Source: Lachnospiraceae bacterium (lineage in GTDB: Bacteria; Bacillota; Clostridia; Lachnospirales; Lachnospiraceae). Taken from it: 64,000 bases of DNA. The stretch is taken from positions 1-64,000 of the forward strand of contig JAFZRZ010000032.1 in the NCBI GenBank assembly GCA_017619635.1, read 5' to 3'. Below are positions 1-8,788 of this stretch, piece by piece. The notes below the pieces were generated by a model. That model was not told the origin of the DNA. It saw nothing but the letters and a program-made list of their open reading frames with translations, and made no database searches. A program made the position numbers and the translations under genes. Position 1 is the first letter of the stretch; the number at the start of each line of letters is the position of its first letter.

Positions 1-38
1 CTGATTAACCCTGTTTTTATTATGTTAAAAGCTTCAAA

Positions 39-125
39 CCCTCACGAAGGACCCTCAAACCAGCCCCTCATGAAAGCCCCTCACGATAAACCCTCAAGTT
101 GTCCCCTCACGAAGACAGCCCCTCA
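39..125. repeat. 13-bp-phased CCCTCA tandem array
   Basis: The hexamer CCCTCA starts at 39, 52, 65, 78, 91, 104 and 120, so six copies are exactly 13 bp apart and the last is 16 bp on. Several copies continue as CCCTCACGA or CCCTCATGA; the rest of each unit is divergent. A 13-bp period is not a multiple of three, which argues against a coding repeat. The array sits just before a terminator, so it is probably in the 3' part of an upstream transcript or is a DNA-level element. Function unknown. Confidence 0.8.
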
Positions 126-155
126 ACAACTTTGAATACCCAATTTTAGATACAT

Positions 156-201
156 AAGCTGCAAGCTGGTCAAATGCGCCAAACTTGTGGCTTTTTCTTT
201 T
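156..201 (+). terminator. Rho-independent terminator of an upstream unit
   Basis: AAGCTGCAAG (156-165) pairs with CTTGTGGCTT (184-193) through ten pairs including two G-T wobbles. A further TGG/CCA pairing (167-169 with 179-181) closes the inner part, and TTTTCTTTT follows. This should end transcription arriving from outside the window and separate it from the glycosyltransferase genes. Confidence 0.6.
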
Positions 202-217
202 ATTTATCGCTTGAATG

Positions 218-226
218 TGGTAAAAT
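218..226 (+). promoter_or_regulatory. Extended -10 promoter candidate for the polysaccharide genes
   Basis: TGGTAAAAT is an extended -10 match (TGn plus TAAAAT) after the terminator and about 35 bases before the first glycosyltransferase start. No good -35 hexamer is visible at the usual distance, so this is tentative. Confidence 0.35.
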
Positions 227-261
227 ATTAAGAAAAATTAAGGTTTGAAGGAATTAAGGTT

Positions 262-1017
262 ATGCAACCGGGATTGGTATCGATAATAACACCCTGTTAT
301 AACGGCGCAAGGTACATAAAAGAGACGATAGATTCGGTATTGGCACAGACATATCCCGACTGGGAGATGTATATCATAGATGACGGATCTAAGGATGATT
401 CGGCAGCCATAGTCGAGGAATATGAAAAGAAAGATAACCGTATTCATCTGCTTCGCCAAAAGAATGCTGGATCTGCTGCAGCCAGAAACAACGGTATAAG
501 ACATGCCGAGGGACAATATATAGCACTTCTTGATGCTGATGATCTTTGGAAACCGGAGTTTTTAAAGACTCAGACAGCATTCATCAAAGAGCATGACACG
601 GCATGTGTATTCTGCTCATACAATCGTATAGATGAGAATTCAAAAGAGATTTTAAGACCTACTATAGCCAAAGGTGTAATAACCGCAAAGCATATGAAGG
701 TCATGAATTACATAGGATGTCTTACAGGACTTTATGATGCATCTAAGCATGGGAAGATGTTTCTTGATGAATCACTTAAGAGTATACGCGATGACTATGC
801 GTTCTGGTATGAACTTGTAAAGCTGGATGGGAAGGCTTACGGAAATCCTCAGATCCTTGCCAGTTACAGAGTATTGAAAACAAGTGTGACCGGTAACAAG
901 CAGAAGCTTATCAAGAAACAGTACAGGTTTTACAGGACCTATCTTAAAGAAAATCCTATCGTATCCGGTATAAATGTGATCCGATGGGGGATAGCAGGAG
1001 TAAGGAAGTTCTGGTAA
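262..1017 (+). CDS. Family 2 glycosyltransferase
   Basis: A 251-residue cytoplasmic or membrane-peripheral GT-A sugar transferase that should add one sugar from a nucleotide-sugar donor to a growing surface glycan. The N-terminal Rossmann-like part begins VSIITPCYNGARYI. Asp40-Asp41 lie in the DDGSKDDS motif, and the metal-binding DxD is Asp91-Ala-Asp93 in LLDADDLW. The C-terminal 100 residues are divergent and basic, ending without a membrane anchor. The start ATG follows a GAAGGAA ribosome site. It is the first gene of a same-strand polysaccharide group. Donor and acceptor cannot be read from the sequence. Confidence 0.9.
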   Translation: MQPGLVSIITPCYNGARYIKETIDSVLAQTYPDWEMYIIDDGSKDDSAAIVEEYEKKDNRIHLLRQKNAGSAAARNNGIRHAEGQYIALLDADDLWKPEFLKTQTAFIKEHDTACVFCSYNRIDENSKEILRPTIAKGVITAKHMKVMNYIGCLTGLYDASKHGKMFLDESLKSIRDDYAFWYELVKLDGKAYGNPQILASYRVLKTSVTGNKQKLIKKQYRFYRTYLKENPIVSGINVIRWGIAGVRKFW

Positions 1018-1046
1018 GGAAATATCTTTAAGAAACGGAAAACAGT

Positions 1047-1931
1047 ATGTCAAATAAAATAGCGGCAGTGGTCGTAACATACAACAGAAAAGAATTACTG
1101 CTGGAATGCTTAGAGAAGTTGTTTAAGCAGACATTTGATGCTTTTGACATCTTACTGATAGACAATCACAGCACAGATGGTACCAGGGAGGCTGTAGAGA
1201 AATACCTGGTTGATCCGAGGATGATATACAAAGATACCGGGAGTAACCTTGGAGGAGCAGGCGGATTTCAGTTTGGTATAAAAGAAGCGGCAGATCGTAA
1301 ATATGACTATATCTGGACAATGGACGATGATTGCATGCCGGAACCGGATGCACTGCAAAAGCTTATAGATGCAAACAATGAACTGCATGATCCGGGTTAT
1401 TTATCAAGTGTTGTTTTATGGACAGATGGAAAGCTGTGTCAGACTAATATACACAGGAGCAGTCTTACTAAAAAAATAGCAGTTTTGACTGAAAAGTATA
1501 CCGAAGCTGTTCTGGGGTCTTTTGTATCTCTTTGGGTACCTATGAGTGTTGTTAAAGAGGTTGGGTTGCCTATTAAAGAATTCTTTATCTGGGGAGATGA
1601 TTGGGAATTCACAAGAAGGATATCTAGACAATACAAATGCTATGTTGTCTCTGACAGCAAAGTAGTCCACAAAACAAAGTCAAACACAGGAGTAAATATA
1701 GCTACAGATTCTGAAGACAGGATAGAGCGATATAGATATGCCTACCGAAATGAGATGTATCTTTTTAAGAGGGAAGGCATTAAAGGGATATCATATATAT
1801 TTGCAAGAACTCTAATACATGTGTTCAGAGTATTATTATTTGCAAAATCCAAAAAGATGTATCGTATAAAGCTTATTATTGGCAGTACGATCCAGGGGAT
1901 ACGGTTTAACCCTAAAATAGAAAAAATATAG
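1047..1931 (+). CDS. GlfT2-like family 2 glycosyltransferase
   Basis: A 294-residue GT2 enzyme. It has the N-terminal VVVTYNRKELL strand, LLIDNHSTDGT, then the NLGGAGGFQFG loop and the WTMDDDCMPEP motif. The NxGGAGGF loop plus the DDD metal motif is typical of the branch that contains galactofuranosyl- and rhamnosyltransferases such as GlfT2, so transfer of galactofuranose or a deoxyhexose is possible but not shown. A second acidic motif, WGDDWEFTRR, fits the catalytic-base region. It lies 29 bases after the previous gene and is probably co-transcribed in the surface polysaccharide locus. Confidence 0.88.
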   Translation: MSNKIAAVVVTYNRKELLLECLEKLFKQTFDAFDILLIDNHSTDGTREAVEKYLVDPRMIYKDTGSNLGGAGGFQFGIKEAADRKYDYIWTMDDDCMPEPDALQKLIDANNELHDPGYLSSVVLWTDGKLCQTNIHRSSLTKKIAVLTEKYTEAVLGSFVSLWVPMSVVKEVGLPIKEFFIWGDDWEFTRRISRQYKCYVVSDSKVVHKTKSNTGVNIATDSEDRIERYRYAYRNEMYLFKREGIKGISYIFARTLIHVFRVLLFAKSKKMYRIKLIIGSTIQGIRFNPKIEKI

Positions 1932-1965
1932 ATTAGGTGAAACAGTATTGAGGGGTAAATGAGTA

Positions 1966-3972
1966 TTGAGTGTCATAAGATCTTCCAAACGCATAACAAA
2001 AAAAGTCTTAGACAACAGAGTTGGCAAAGAATATTTTAGTCTTAATGATATAAGCGATAATACGAAGGTGGTATCCTTTGACATTTTTGATACTCTTATA
2101 TTACGTGATGTCGATAAACCGTCTGATGTTTTTAAGATAATTGAAAAAGAGTATAACATACCCGGATTTTACAAAAAGAGGATCATGGCAGAACAGGAGG
2201 CTCGAAAGAAGGATCCCTGTAATCCGGAAGTGAAAATAGAAGATATTTATAATTCGTATGAAGGTATCTCGCAAGAGGAAGCTGCAAAATATATAGACTT
2301 TGAATTACAGACAGAAATGGATCTGTGTCATCCTAACTTGGATATCGTACCATTTTACGAAGCGTGTAAAGAAAAGTATAAGGTCATAATCACAAGCGAT
2401 ATGTATATTTCGAATGACATGATGGAAAAGATACTTATCAGTTGTGGTATTACCGGATATATAAAGCTTTATGTATCATGCGATGTGGGAAGATCAAAAT
2501 ACAATAAAGGCGAGTTGTTTGAACACATTGCATCTGATCTTAAGATCCGTACAGATGAAATAACGCATTTTGGAGATGATTATAAATCTGATTATATGAA
2601 CGCAAAGAGTAAGGGCGTTCATGCAAATAAACTAAGGCGCTTGCAAAGAAACAAACTGATCAGTGACTATCTTGTACGTAATGGAAAAAAGAAAAATTCT
2701 GAACAGTTTGGCATAATCTATAATTTCATTAGGAATACAACAAGCAAAGACTTTGATTTTTATTACAGATTTGGTTATGAAAATGTTGGAGTATTATTAT
2801 GGAGTTTTTGCAAGTGGCTGATAGAAAAAATGAGCTCTGAGAATATCGAGCAGGTTCTGTTTATCGCACGTGACGGATATATGATAAAAGAAGTGTATGA
2901 TGCTTTGGGATATTCAAAAGTAATACCTTCATATTACTTTGAAATGTCCAGACGCAGTGCGATGATACCGGCTTCATTTTCAAAGGGATTAAGCTATGAT
3001 GAGATGCTTGAAATAATAAGGTTGCCTGCATGTATAAAGGCGGGACAATTATTAGAAGCATGGGGGCTTGAGGAGACAGATTACAAGGATGTCCTGATCG
3101 AATTAGAGATCGATGATAATACAGAGTATCGAAGATCCGGATTAAAAGAAGAAATAAGAATAAGAAATCTCTATGATAGAGTTAAGGAAGATATTAAAGC
3201 CAATGCTGCTAAAGAGTATGAGTTGTTCCTGAAGTATTTGGAGAAATATCATTTGGAAAAGAAAACTGCTCTGGTAGATATAGGCTGGTCTGCAACGATA
3301 CAAAAAGAGTTAATTAAGACACGTAAAAATGAGGGCTTGGATGTTGATGTAAGAGGTTTTTATCTGGCGTTGGACAGAACGTCTTCTGTAAACAGCGAAG
3401 ATCTTAATGCGGAAGGTTTCTTATGGGATCATTACAATGTGTACAGTGATGAACCTGAAGAGGGTGCATATGTTGGAATGATCGAAACACTTTTTCATGA
3501 ACAGCTGGGCTCTGTAAAAAAATACTCATCAGATGGGGATGATGTCCTTGCAAAACGATATCCATACGAATATGAAATGCCAGGAGGCATTCTTGATGAA
3601 ATAAGTGTTTTAAATAGAATACAGCAAGGAACAACGGACTTTACAAAAGCAATAAGTGACAGAAGCCATTCTGAAGTGATTAGTCTAAATGGTAAAGAGG
3701 CTTTTGGGCTACTTAAGAATTGTATCATGGAACCATCCATGGAGATGATAAAGAATTTTGGAAGTATCAGATATTTTGATATAGGAGATTTTACTTATCT
3801 CGCCAAACCCAAAATGAGTCTGGGAAGATATATCCTGAATCCCAAACGATTTACAAGGGATTTTTATGAGGCTGAATGGCCGATAGGATTTCTTAAGGCG
3901 GTTTTAAGAATAAATATATCCTATGAGGGACTGTGGAATACTTTATGGTATATAAAACACGCAAATAAATGA
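1966..3972 (+). CDS. Large HAD-superfamily protein of a polysaccharide locus (COG5610-like)
   Basis: A 668-residue soluble protein. An N-terminal HAD hydrolase module carries motif I FDIFDTLILRD (Asp39, Asp42), motif II ITSDMYIS near residue 145 and motif IV FGDDYKSDYMNA near residue 205. About 400 further residues, with VLFIARDGYMIKE and LVDIGWSATIQKEL segments, match proteins I know from capsule and O-antigen loci rather than a characterised enzyme. The start is TTG at 1966, because the in-register AGGGG (1951-1955) sits 10 bases upstream and the nearby ATG at 1959 is in another frame. It lies between glycosyltransferase genes, so a role in activating or modifying a sugar phosphate is inferred. 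The substrate is unknown. Confidence 0.75.
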   Translation: MSVIRSSKRITKKVLDNRVGKEYFSLNDISDNTKVVSFDIFDTLILRDVDKPSDVFKIIEKEYNIPGFYKKRIMAEQEARKKDPCNPEVKIEDIYNSYEGISQEEAAKYIDFELQTEMDLCHPNLDIVPFYEACKEKYKVIITSDMYISNDMMEKILISCGITGYIKLYVSCDVGRSKYNKGELFEHIASDLKIRTDEITHFGDDYKSDYMNAKSKGVHANKLRRLQRNKLISDYLVRNGKKKNSEQFGIIYNFIRNTTSKDFDFYYRFGYENVGVLLWSFCKWLIEKMSSENIEQVLFIARDGYMIKEVYDALGYSKVIPSYYFEMSRRSAMIPASFSKGLSYDEMLEIIRLPACIKAGQLLEAWGLEETDYKDVLIELEIDDNTEYRRSGLKEEIRIRNLYDRVKEDIKANAAKEYELFLKYLEKYHLEKKTALVDIGWSATIQKELIKTRKNEGLDVDVRGFYLALDRTSSVNSEDLNAEGFLWDHYNVYSDEPEEGAYVGMIETLFHEQLGSVKKYSSDGDDVLAKRYPYEYEMPGGILDEISVLNRIQQGTTDFTKAISDRSHSEVISLNGKEAFGLLKNCIMEPSMEMIKNFGSIRYFDIGDFTYLAKPKMSLGRYILNPKRFTRDFYEAEWPIGFLKAVLRINISYEGLWNTLWYIKHANK

Positions 3973-3993
3973 TAGTAGTATGATTGGTGACAT

Positions 3994-4842
3994 ATGAATA
4001 CCGCTCCTTTTTTTACGATAGTTACAGTTACATATAATGCTGGAGAAAAAGTATCTAAGACAATAGAATCCGTATATGAACAGAGCTGCACAGACTATGA
4101 ATATATACTGGTGGACGGTGCATCAGAAGATGATACGGTTCAAAGAATATCTGAGAACAAAAACAGATTCGATGAAAAATGCATATCGTATAAATATATT
4201 TCAGAAAATGATGATGGAATATATGATGCAATGAATAAAAGCATATCTATGGCCGGTGGAAGATGGGTTTGTTTTCTGAATGCAGGAGATATGTTTTATG
4301 ATACTGAGTCGTTAGACATAATAAAGAAATCAGCAGAAAAAGGCACTGCGGAAATAGTATATGGGGATACAATAGAATTCAAAGCAAATGGTCTGTATAT
4401 CTACAGGAAGGCCTTCCCGTTAGATCAAATATCACAAGTTATTCCCTTTTTTCATCAGAGTAGTGCAACAAAACTGGAAGTGCTTAGAAAATATCTATAT
4501 GATACCCAATATACAATATGCGCTGACTATGATTTTTTCTTGAGATGCTACCAAAACAAGATAAATTTTGAGTATATAGAAACTCCTTTGTCCAGGTATG
4601 AATTTGGAGGCCTATCATCTCGCGAAGAAAGTGCGATTCAATTGTTAAAAGAACAATTGGAGATTCGTAAGAATCGAGGGGTGTTCAGCGATGATGAGTA
4701 TCATGATAAGAGTAATGAGTATGAAAAGAGGTATAACCATATCACTTTTAAATTCAAGATAAAAAGGCTTATTCCAAATGTATTGTTAAATAAGGTGATG
4801 TATATTCATGATATTAGAAAGGGATGGAAGCGCCTTTTTTGA
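3994..4842 (+). CDS. WcaA/WcaE-like family 2 glycosyltransferase
   Basis: A 282-residue GT2 enzyme. Visible motifs are FTIVTVTYNAGEKV at the N-terminus, LVDGASEDDT, the acceptor-side END-DGIYDAMNKSI segment and FLNAGDMFYD. The last replaces a classical DxD, as in the colanic-acid WcaE-type branch, where the GIYDAMNKGI and FLNAGD segments are characteristic. A basic C-terminal tail (KRLIPNVLLNKVMY) may contact the membrane. It follows the HAD gene by 21 bases and belongs to the same transcription unit. The sugar transferred is unknown. Confidence 0.85.
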   Translation: MNTAPFFTIVTVTYNAGEKVSKTIESVYEQSCTDYEYILVDGASEDDTVQRISENKNRFDEKCISYKYISENDDGIYDAMNKSISMAGGRWVCFLNAGDMFYDTESLDIIKKSAEKGTAEIVYGDTIEFKANGLYIYRKAFPLDQISQVIPFFHQSSATKLEVLRKYLYDTQYTICADYDFFLRCYQNKINFEYIETPLSRYEFGGLSSREESAIQLLKEQLEIRKNRGVFSDDEYHDKSNEYEKRYNHITFKFKIKRLIPNVLLNKVMYIHDIRKGWKRLF

Positions 4843-4913
4843 ATGTGAGTTTTTATAGATTTTGGCATAAGCTAAAACAAGTATACAGTTGGAATTATAA
4901 CTTGGAGTAATTG

Positions 4914-6344
4914 ATGGCGAGTAAATATGATTATTTGGCTAAGAATACATTGATTTTTTCTATTAGTACATTTGGTACGAAAATACTAGCTTTTTTTCTT
5001 GTGCCATTCTATACAAATGTTTTATCTACTGCAGAATATGGAACAGCAGATATTGTATCGACAGCTTCAAGTCTTATGATTTTTCTTGTAACACTTTGCA
5101 TAGCAGATGCAGTTATGAGGTTTTCAATTGAGAGTAAGGAAAGCCGATACGGAGTTTTTCGTTTTGGATTAGAGGTGATGCTTCTAGGATACGTTATAAG
5201 TGGAGTAAGTCTCGTTGTATTTGCGTATTTTAATCCGATATATTGGGAAAAATACCTATATATTTTTCTATATTTGGTTTTCATATCTAATTCGTTAAAT
5301 CAGATGGTTTCGTATTATTTGCGTTCTATTGAAAGAGTTATTACGGTTGCGATTATGGGGATATTAACTACTATTGTTACTATAGCTTGTAATCTTATAA
5401 CTCTTTTATACTTTAAGATGGGGGTTGTAGGATTTTTATTATCTATTGTGGCGGGTAGCACACTTTCGATGATTATAGGTTTTGTAGATATTTGCATTCA
5501 TGATAAAGAATGTTTTAGACAATCTTGTAGTATTGACACAAAACATAAAATGATAAAGTATTCCATTCCTTTGGTGTTTAATGGATTAGCGTGGTGGGTG
5601 AATGGTAGTCTTGATCGTTTTTTTATTGTTTATTTTCGAGGAGTTACTGTTAATGGGGTGTATGCTGTATCGGCTAAGATTTCTACGATTATAATAGTCG
5701 TTCATCAAATTTTTGGACAGGCGTGGGGATTGTCAGCTATAAAAGAGTATGATTATGAAGATAGAGAGGGTTTTTTTAGAGATGTTTATTCTATATACAA
5801 TGCATTAATTGTAATTACATGTAGTACGTTAATCTTATTTAATGTACCTATGGCAAAAATACTTTTTGCAAAAGAATTCTATGATGCATGGCGGTATTCA
5901 TCTTTTTTGGTTATTTCTACTGTTTTTTCTGCGTTGAGTGGTTTTTTAGGAAGTATTTTTATAGCAGTGAAGAATTCCAAAGTGTTGGCCTATTCGGTGG
6001 TTTTGGCGGCGATTGTTAATATTTTATTGAATATTCTTTTTATTCCTAAGTTTGGGGCAACAGGTGCAGCTATAGCTACAATTATATCATTTGTAGTTAT
6101 GTGGATAATGAGATATAAATTTTTAACTAGATTTATGAAGTTGAAAATTGATGTTCGAAAAGATTGCTTAGTATATGTGCTACTTTTATTTCAGGCGATA
6201 ATCGGGTTAAAGAGAGGGTGGTTATATGCCTTTCAGGGCGTAATATATCTATTCATAATTTATGTTTATAGAGCAGAATTAATTATTGTTTGGAAAAAGA
6301 TGAGTAAGATGATCTTAAAAAAGAATAAGATGATGGATTTATGA
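4914..6344 (+). CDS. Wzx-like polysaccharide flippase (MOP superfamily)
   Basis: A 476-residue integral membrane protein with about 12-14 hydrophobic segments, beginning KYDYLAKNTLIFSISTFGTK. That N-terminal pattern, then FLVPFYTNVLSTAEYGT, is typical of the polysaccharide-transporter family that flips lipid-linked oligosaccharide units across the membrane. ATG 4914 is preferred over TTG 4911 because GGAG at 4904-4907 is then correctly spaced. The DNA is visibly more T-rich than the genes before it, with many TTT, ATT and TTA codons, which suggests separate acquisition. The stop overlaps the next start by four bases (ATGA), so the two are translationally coupled. Confidence 0.88.
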   Translation: MASKYDYLAKNTLIFSISTFGTKILAFFLVPFYTNVLSTAEYGTADIVSTASSLMIFLVTLCIADAVMRFSIESKESRYGVFRFGLEVMLLGYVISGVSLVVFAYFNPIYWEKYLYIFLYLVFISNSLNQMVSYYLRSIERVITVAIMGILTTIVTIACNLITLLYFKMGVVGFLLSIVAGSTLSMIIGFVDICIHDKECFRQSCSIDTKHKMIKYSIPLVFNGLAWWVNGSLDRFFIVYFRGVTVNGVYAVSAKISTIIIVVHQIFGQAWGLSAIKEYDYEDREGFFRDVYSIYNALIVITCSTLILFNVPMAKILFAKEFYDAWRYSSFLVISTVFSALSGFLGSIFIAVKNSKVLAYSVVLAAIVNILLNILFIPKFGATGAAIATIISFVVMWIMRYKFLTRFMKLKIDVRKDCLVYVLLLFQAIIGLKRGWLYAFQGVIYLFIIYVYRAELIIVWKKMSKMILKKNKMMDL

Positions 6345-7729
6345 TGAAAGAGTATGATTTCGTTTTTATCTATGAAGTAAAAAACAGAGAACTTGATAGT
6401 GTATTGTTAATGAAATGCGAATTGGAGAGAAGGGGATATTCTGTTTACTTGGTGGAGACATGGGAGAGAGATATAATAAGAACTAACCCAGTCATTGCTA
6501 ATGTTGCTGTTTGCTTTGCACTATATAATGACGACATATTTAGATTTGTCAGACAATTTGTGAAAAACTGTAACAAATTTGTTAACCTTCAATGGGAACA
6601 GATTAACACAAATGGGACGGAAATTTCACAGGAAAACGATAGTAATGATGCTGCAGGTTTTTATGGTGTAGCAAAAAAAGCCGTACATATATCATGGGGA
6701 CAATACAATTATTGGAAATTGACGCAAAAATATGGTATAGATGCTAAGCTCGTTCGAATTTGTGGGAATGTAAATCTGGATTTTTTGAGAGATGAATTTA
6801 GAAGTTTATACTTATCTAGAGATGAGATGGAACATAGATATAGCATGGAAGGATATGAGAGTCTGTACCTGTTTATATCTTCATTTAGTTATGCAGATTT
6901 GCCAGAGACTATTCTTGATCAAGATATATATAAAAACCAATCTTTTGATGTTAAAAAACACTGTGAATTATCGTATTATTCCAGAATAAAGATATTGGAA
7001 TGGTTTGAGAGAGAATTAAGGTATCATCCCAAGACATTGATAATATATAGACCTCATCCAGCAGAAAAAAACTCGGATGTTCTCAAGAACTTAGAAAAAC
7101 AGTATTCAAATTTTAGAGTTTATGGGGATTTATCAATAAGACAGTGGATTTTGATTGCGGATAAGATATATATGTGGTGGAGCACATCAATAGCTGAAGT
7201 GTTTTTGGCCAATAAGGGATGTGAGATTCTACGTCCTATGTCATTACCATATGTTAATGAATTACAGATATATAAAGAAGCAAGATTTATAAAGACATTT
7301 GAAGAATTTGATAGAACATTTGATAGTAAATCTGAATTTCCTATTAATTCAATAAATGTAGAAAGATTTTATAATATAGATAAAAACACACCTTCCTTTA
7401 TTAGAGTCTGCAATGTTTTAGAAGAAGTATTAGGAGACGATAATTATAGTATTAGTGAATTAGAATACTTAGCTAAACCATATCCTTATTGGCGTTTTCA
7501 TAATTTCAAAAGGAGAGTTATGTCATTGGCATTGGGAAATGACTACGTATTCCGCTTTTTAAGAAGAATACTTGGACAAAGAATTATAAAATCTGGAAAG
7601 ACTATAGAAACTTATAAAAGAGAATATGATTATGCAATGGAGATGATAAGTAAGAATCGATACATAGATGATGAAGTGTCGGAAAAAACAAAAGTCATAA
7701 AGCTAATATTGGAGCGTTACTATAAATAG
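6341..7729 (+). CDS. Surface carbohydrate biosynthesis protein with PHPAE motif
   Basis: A 462-residue soluble protein that resembles 'surface carbohydrate biosynthesis' and CDP-glycerol/BFO_1060-like GT-B proteins. The N-terminal half opens YDFVFIYEVKNRELDS with a Rossmann-like pattern. The C-terminal half contains IIYRPHPAEKN (near residue 235), followed by WSTSIAEVFLANKG. An RPHP loop followed by a Ser/Thr-rich acceptor loop is how this group binds a nucleotide-linked donor. It overlaps the flippase by four bases and shares its AT-rich composition. It could instead transfer a glycerol- or ribitol-phosphate. The exact reaction is not determinable. Confidence 0.6.
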   Translation: MMKEYDFVFIYEVKNRELDSVLLMKCELERRGYSVYLVETWERDIIRTNPVIANVAVCFALYNDDIFRFVRQFVKNCNKFVNLQWEQINTNGTEISQENDSNDAAGFYGVAKKAVHISWGQYNYWKLTQKYGIDAKLVRICGNVNLDFLRDEFRSLYLSRDEMEHRYSMEGYESLYLFISSFSYADLPETILDQDIYKNQSFDVKKHCELSYYSRIKILEWFERELRYHPKTLIIYRPHPAEKNSDVLKNLEKQYSNFRVYGDLSIRQWILIADKIYMWWSTSIAEVFLANKGCEILRPMSLPYVNELQIYKEARFIKTFEEFDRTFDSKSEFPINSINVERFYNIDKNTPSFIRVCNVLEEVLGDDNYSISELEYLAKPYPYWRFHNFKRRVMSLALGNDYVFRFLRRILGQRIIKSGKTIETYKREYDYAMEMISKNRYIDDEVSEKTKVIKLILERYYK

Positions 7730-7755
7730 AAGCTAAAAACAAGTATTGCTTATGA

Positions 7756-8092
7756 AATGATGCTACAATGGTTTGCTCATTAAAGAATAGTGAGATACCA
7801 TTTGGCGTTGTTAATTTTCTAAGGGAGGAGAAATAGAATCTTTTGAAGAAAAACCTCATATGAGTTTCTTTATTAATTCAGGGTATTATGTTATAGAGCC
7901 GTGTATAATGTATTATATAAATAATGATGAGGTTATAGATGTGCCTGATATAGCTGAGCAAATGAGAAAGGATGGAAAAGGGTAGAAGTATATCCGATTA
8001 GTGAGAATTTGTGGCTAGACATGGGGCAATTTGATTTTATGGAAAGCATGGAACAAAGATTCAAGAAAATCAATGATTCTAATTTGGATTAA
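7756..8092 (+). pseudogene. Frameshifted remnant of a sugar nucleotidyltransferase
   Basis: The stretch has no intact gene but encodes, in three successive pieces, the C-terminal half of a glucose-1-phosphate/mannose-1-phosphate nucleotidyltransferase. NDATMVCS...IPFGVVNF reads from 7756. After a shift near 7820, GGEIESFEEKPHMSFF then INSGYYVIEP and DVPDIAEQMRKDGK read to a TAG near 7984. After a second shift, VEVYPISENLWLDMGQFDF runs to TAA at 8090-8092. The order VPYGVV / FEEKP / INxGxYVIEP / WLDxGxxxD is the family's normal order. The catalytic N-terminal GTR loop is missing, so no activity is expected. The rest of the 7730-8166 gap shows nothing else. Confidence 0.8.
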
Positions 8093-8166
8093 CAATATTT
8101 TCTGATGAACTACTAAATAAAGAAAAGTAAAAAAACTATTACGAATGATAAGGAGATTAATTAGAT

Positions 8167-8730
8167 ATGGCAGAAAACAAATGGAGATGTAGAGCAGAAG
8201 ATCTTAAGGGTACTCAGACAGAAAAAAATTTACAGGAAGCGTTTGCTGGTGAGTCGCAGGCTCGTAATAAGTATACATTCTTTGCATCAAAAGCAAAAAA
8301 AGAGGGATATGTTCAGATATCTAATATATTTGCTGAAACGGCAGCAAATGAGAAGGAACATGCTGAGATATGGTATAAGATACTTACAGGTATAGGAAGT
8401 ACGATAGATAATCTTAAAGAAGCAGCTGAGGGTGAATCGTATGAATGGAATGAGATGTATCCTTCATTTGCCAAGACAGCCAGAGAAGAAGGCTTTGAAG
8501 AGATTGCAGAGCTTTTTGAAGGTGTAGCAGCTATTGAGAAAGAGCATGAGGAGAGATATCGTAAGCTTCTTAAGAATATTGAGGATAAGATTGTATTCTC
8601 ACGAGAAGGAGACTGCATATGGCAGTGTAGTAACTGTGGACATATAGTTGTTGGTAAGGAAGCTCCAGAAGTCTGCCCTGTTTGCAACCATCCGAGAGAT
8701 TATTTCCAACTTAAGGCGGAGAATTATTAG
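8167..8730 (+). CDS. rbr: Rubrerythrin
   Basis: A 187-residue cytoplasmic non-haem iron protein that reduces hydrogen peroxide in anaerobes. The ferritin-like diiron domain carries Glu24, Glu62-x-x-His65, Glu90/Glu93 and Glu124-x-x-His127. The C-terminal rubredoxin-like domain has Cys154-x-x-Cys157 and Cys170-x-x-Cys173 around the single iron. Length and ligand order are normal for the family. AAGGAG lies about 11 bases before the ATG. It stands between the polysaccharide remnant and the YfhO genes with no functional link to either, and suggests an anaerobe that meets oxygen occasionally. Confidence 0.96.
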   Translation: MAENKWRCRAEDLKGTQTEKNLQEAFAGESQARNKYTFFASKAKKEGYVQISNIFAETAANEKEHAEIWYKILTGIGSTIDNLKEAAEGESYEWNEMYPSFAKTAREEGFEEIAELFEGVAAIEKEHEERYRKLLKNIEDKIVFSREGDCIWQCSNCGHIVVGKEAPEVCPVCNHPRDYFQLKAENY

Positions 8731-8750
8731 AAAGATGTTTCGGTGTTTTT

Positions 8751-8759
8751 TGGTATAAT
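8751..8759 (+). promoter_or_regulatory. Extended -10 promoter before the first YfhO gene
   Basis: TGGTATAAT is a perfect extended -10 element 29 bases before the preferred start at 8789. No convincing -35 is seen, which extended -10 promoters can tolerate. It would start the run of five large membrane-protein genes. Confidence 0.5.
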
Positions 8760-8788
8760 TTGATGTCGATCAAATTGGAGATGTGTTT

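Noticed and set aside
39-125. CRISPR array
   Set aside because: The repeat unit is a hexamer with a 13-bp period, far too short for CRISPR repeats and spacers, and no cas gene is nearby.
7830-7985. Short intact gene in the gap after the PHPAE protein
   Set aside because: The frame is an internal fragment of a nucleotidyltransferase that lacks the catalytic N-terminus and runs into frameshifts at both ends.
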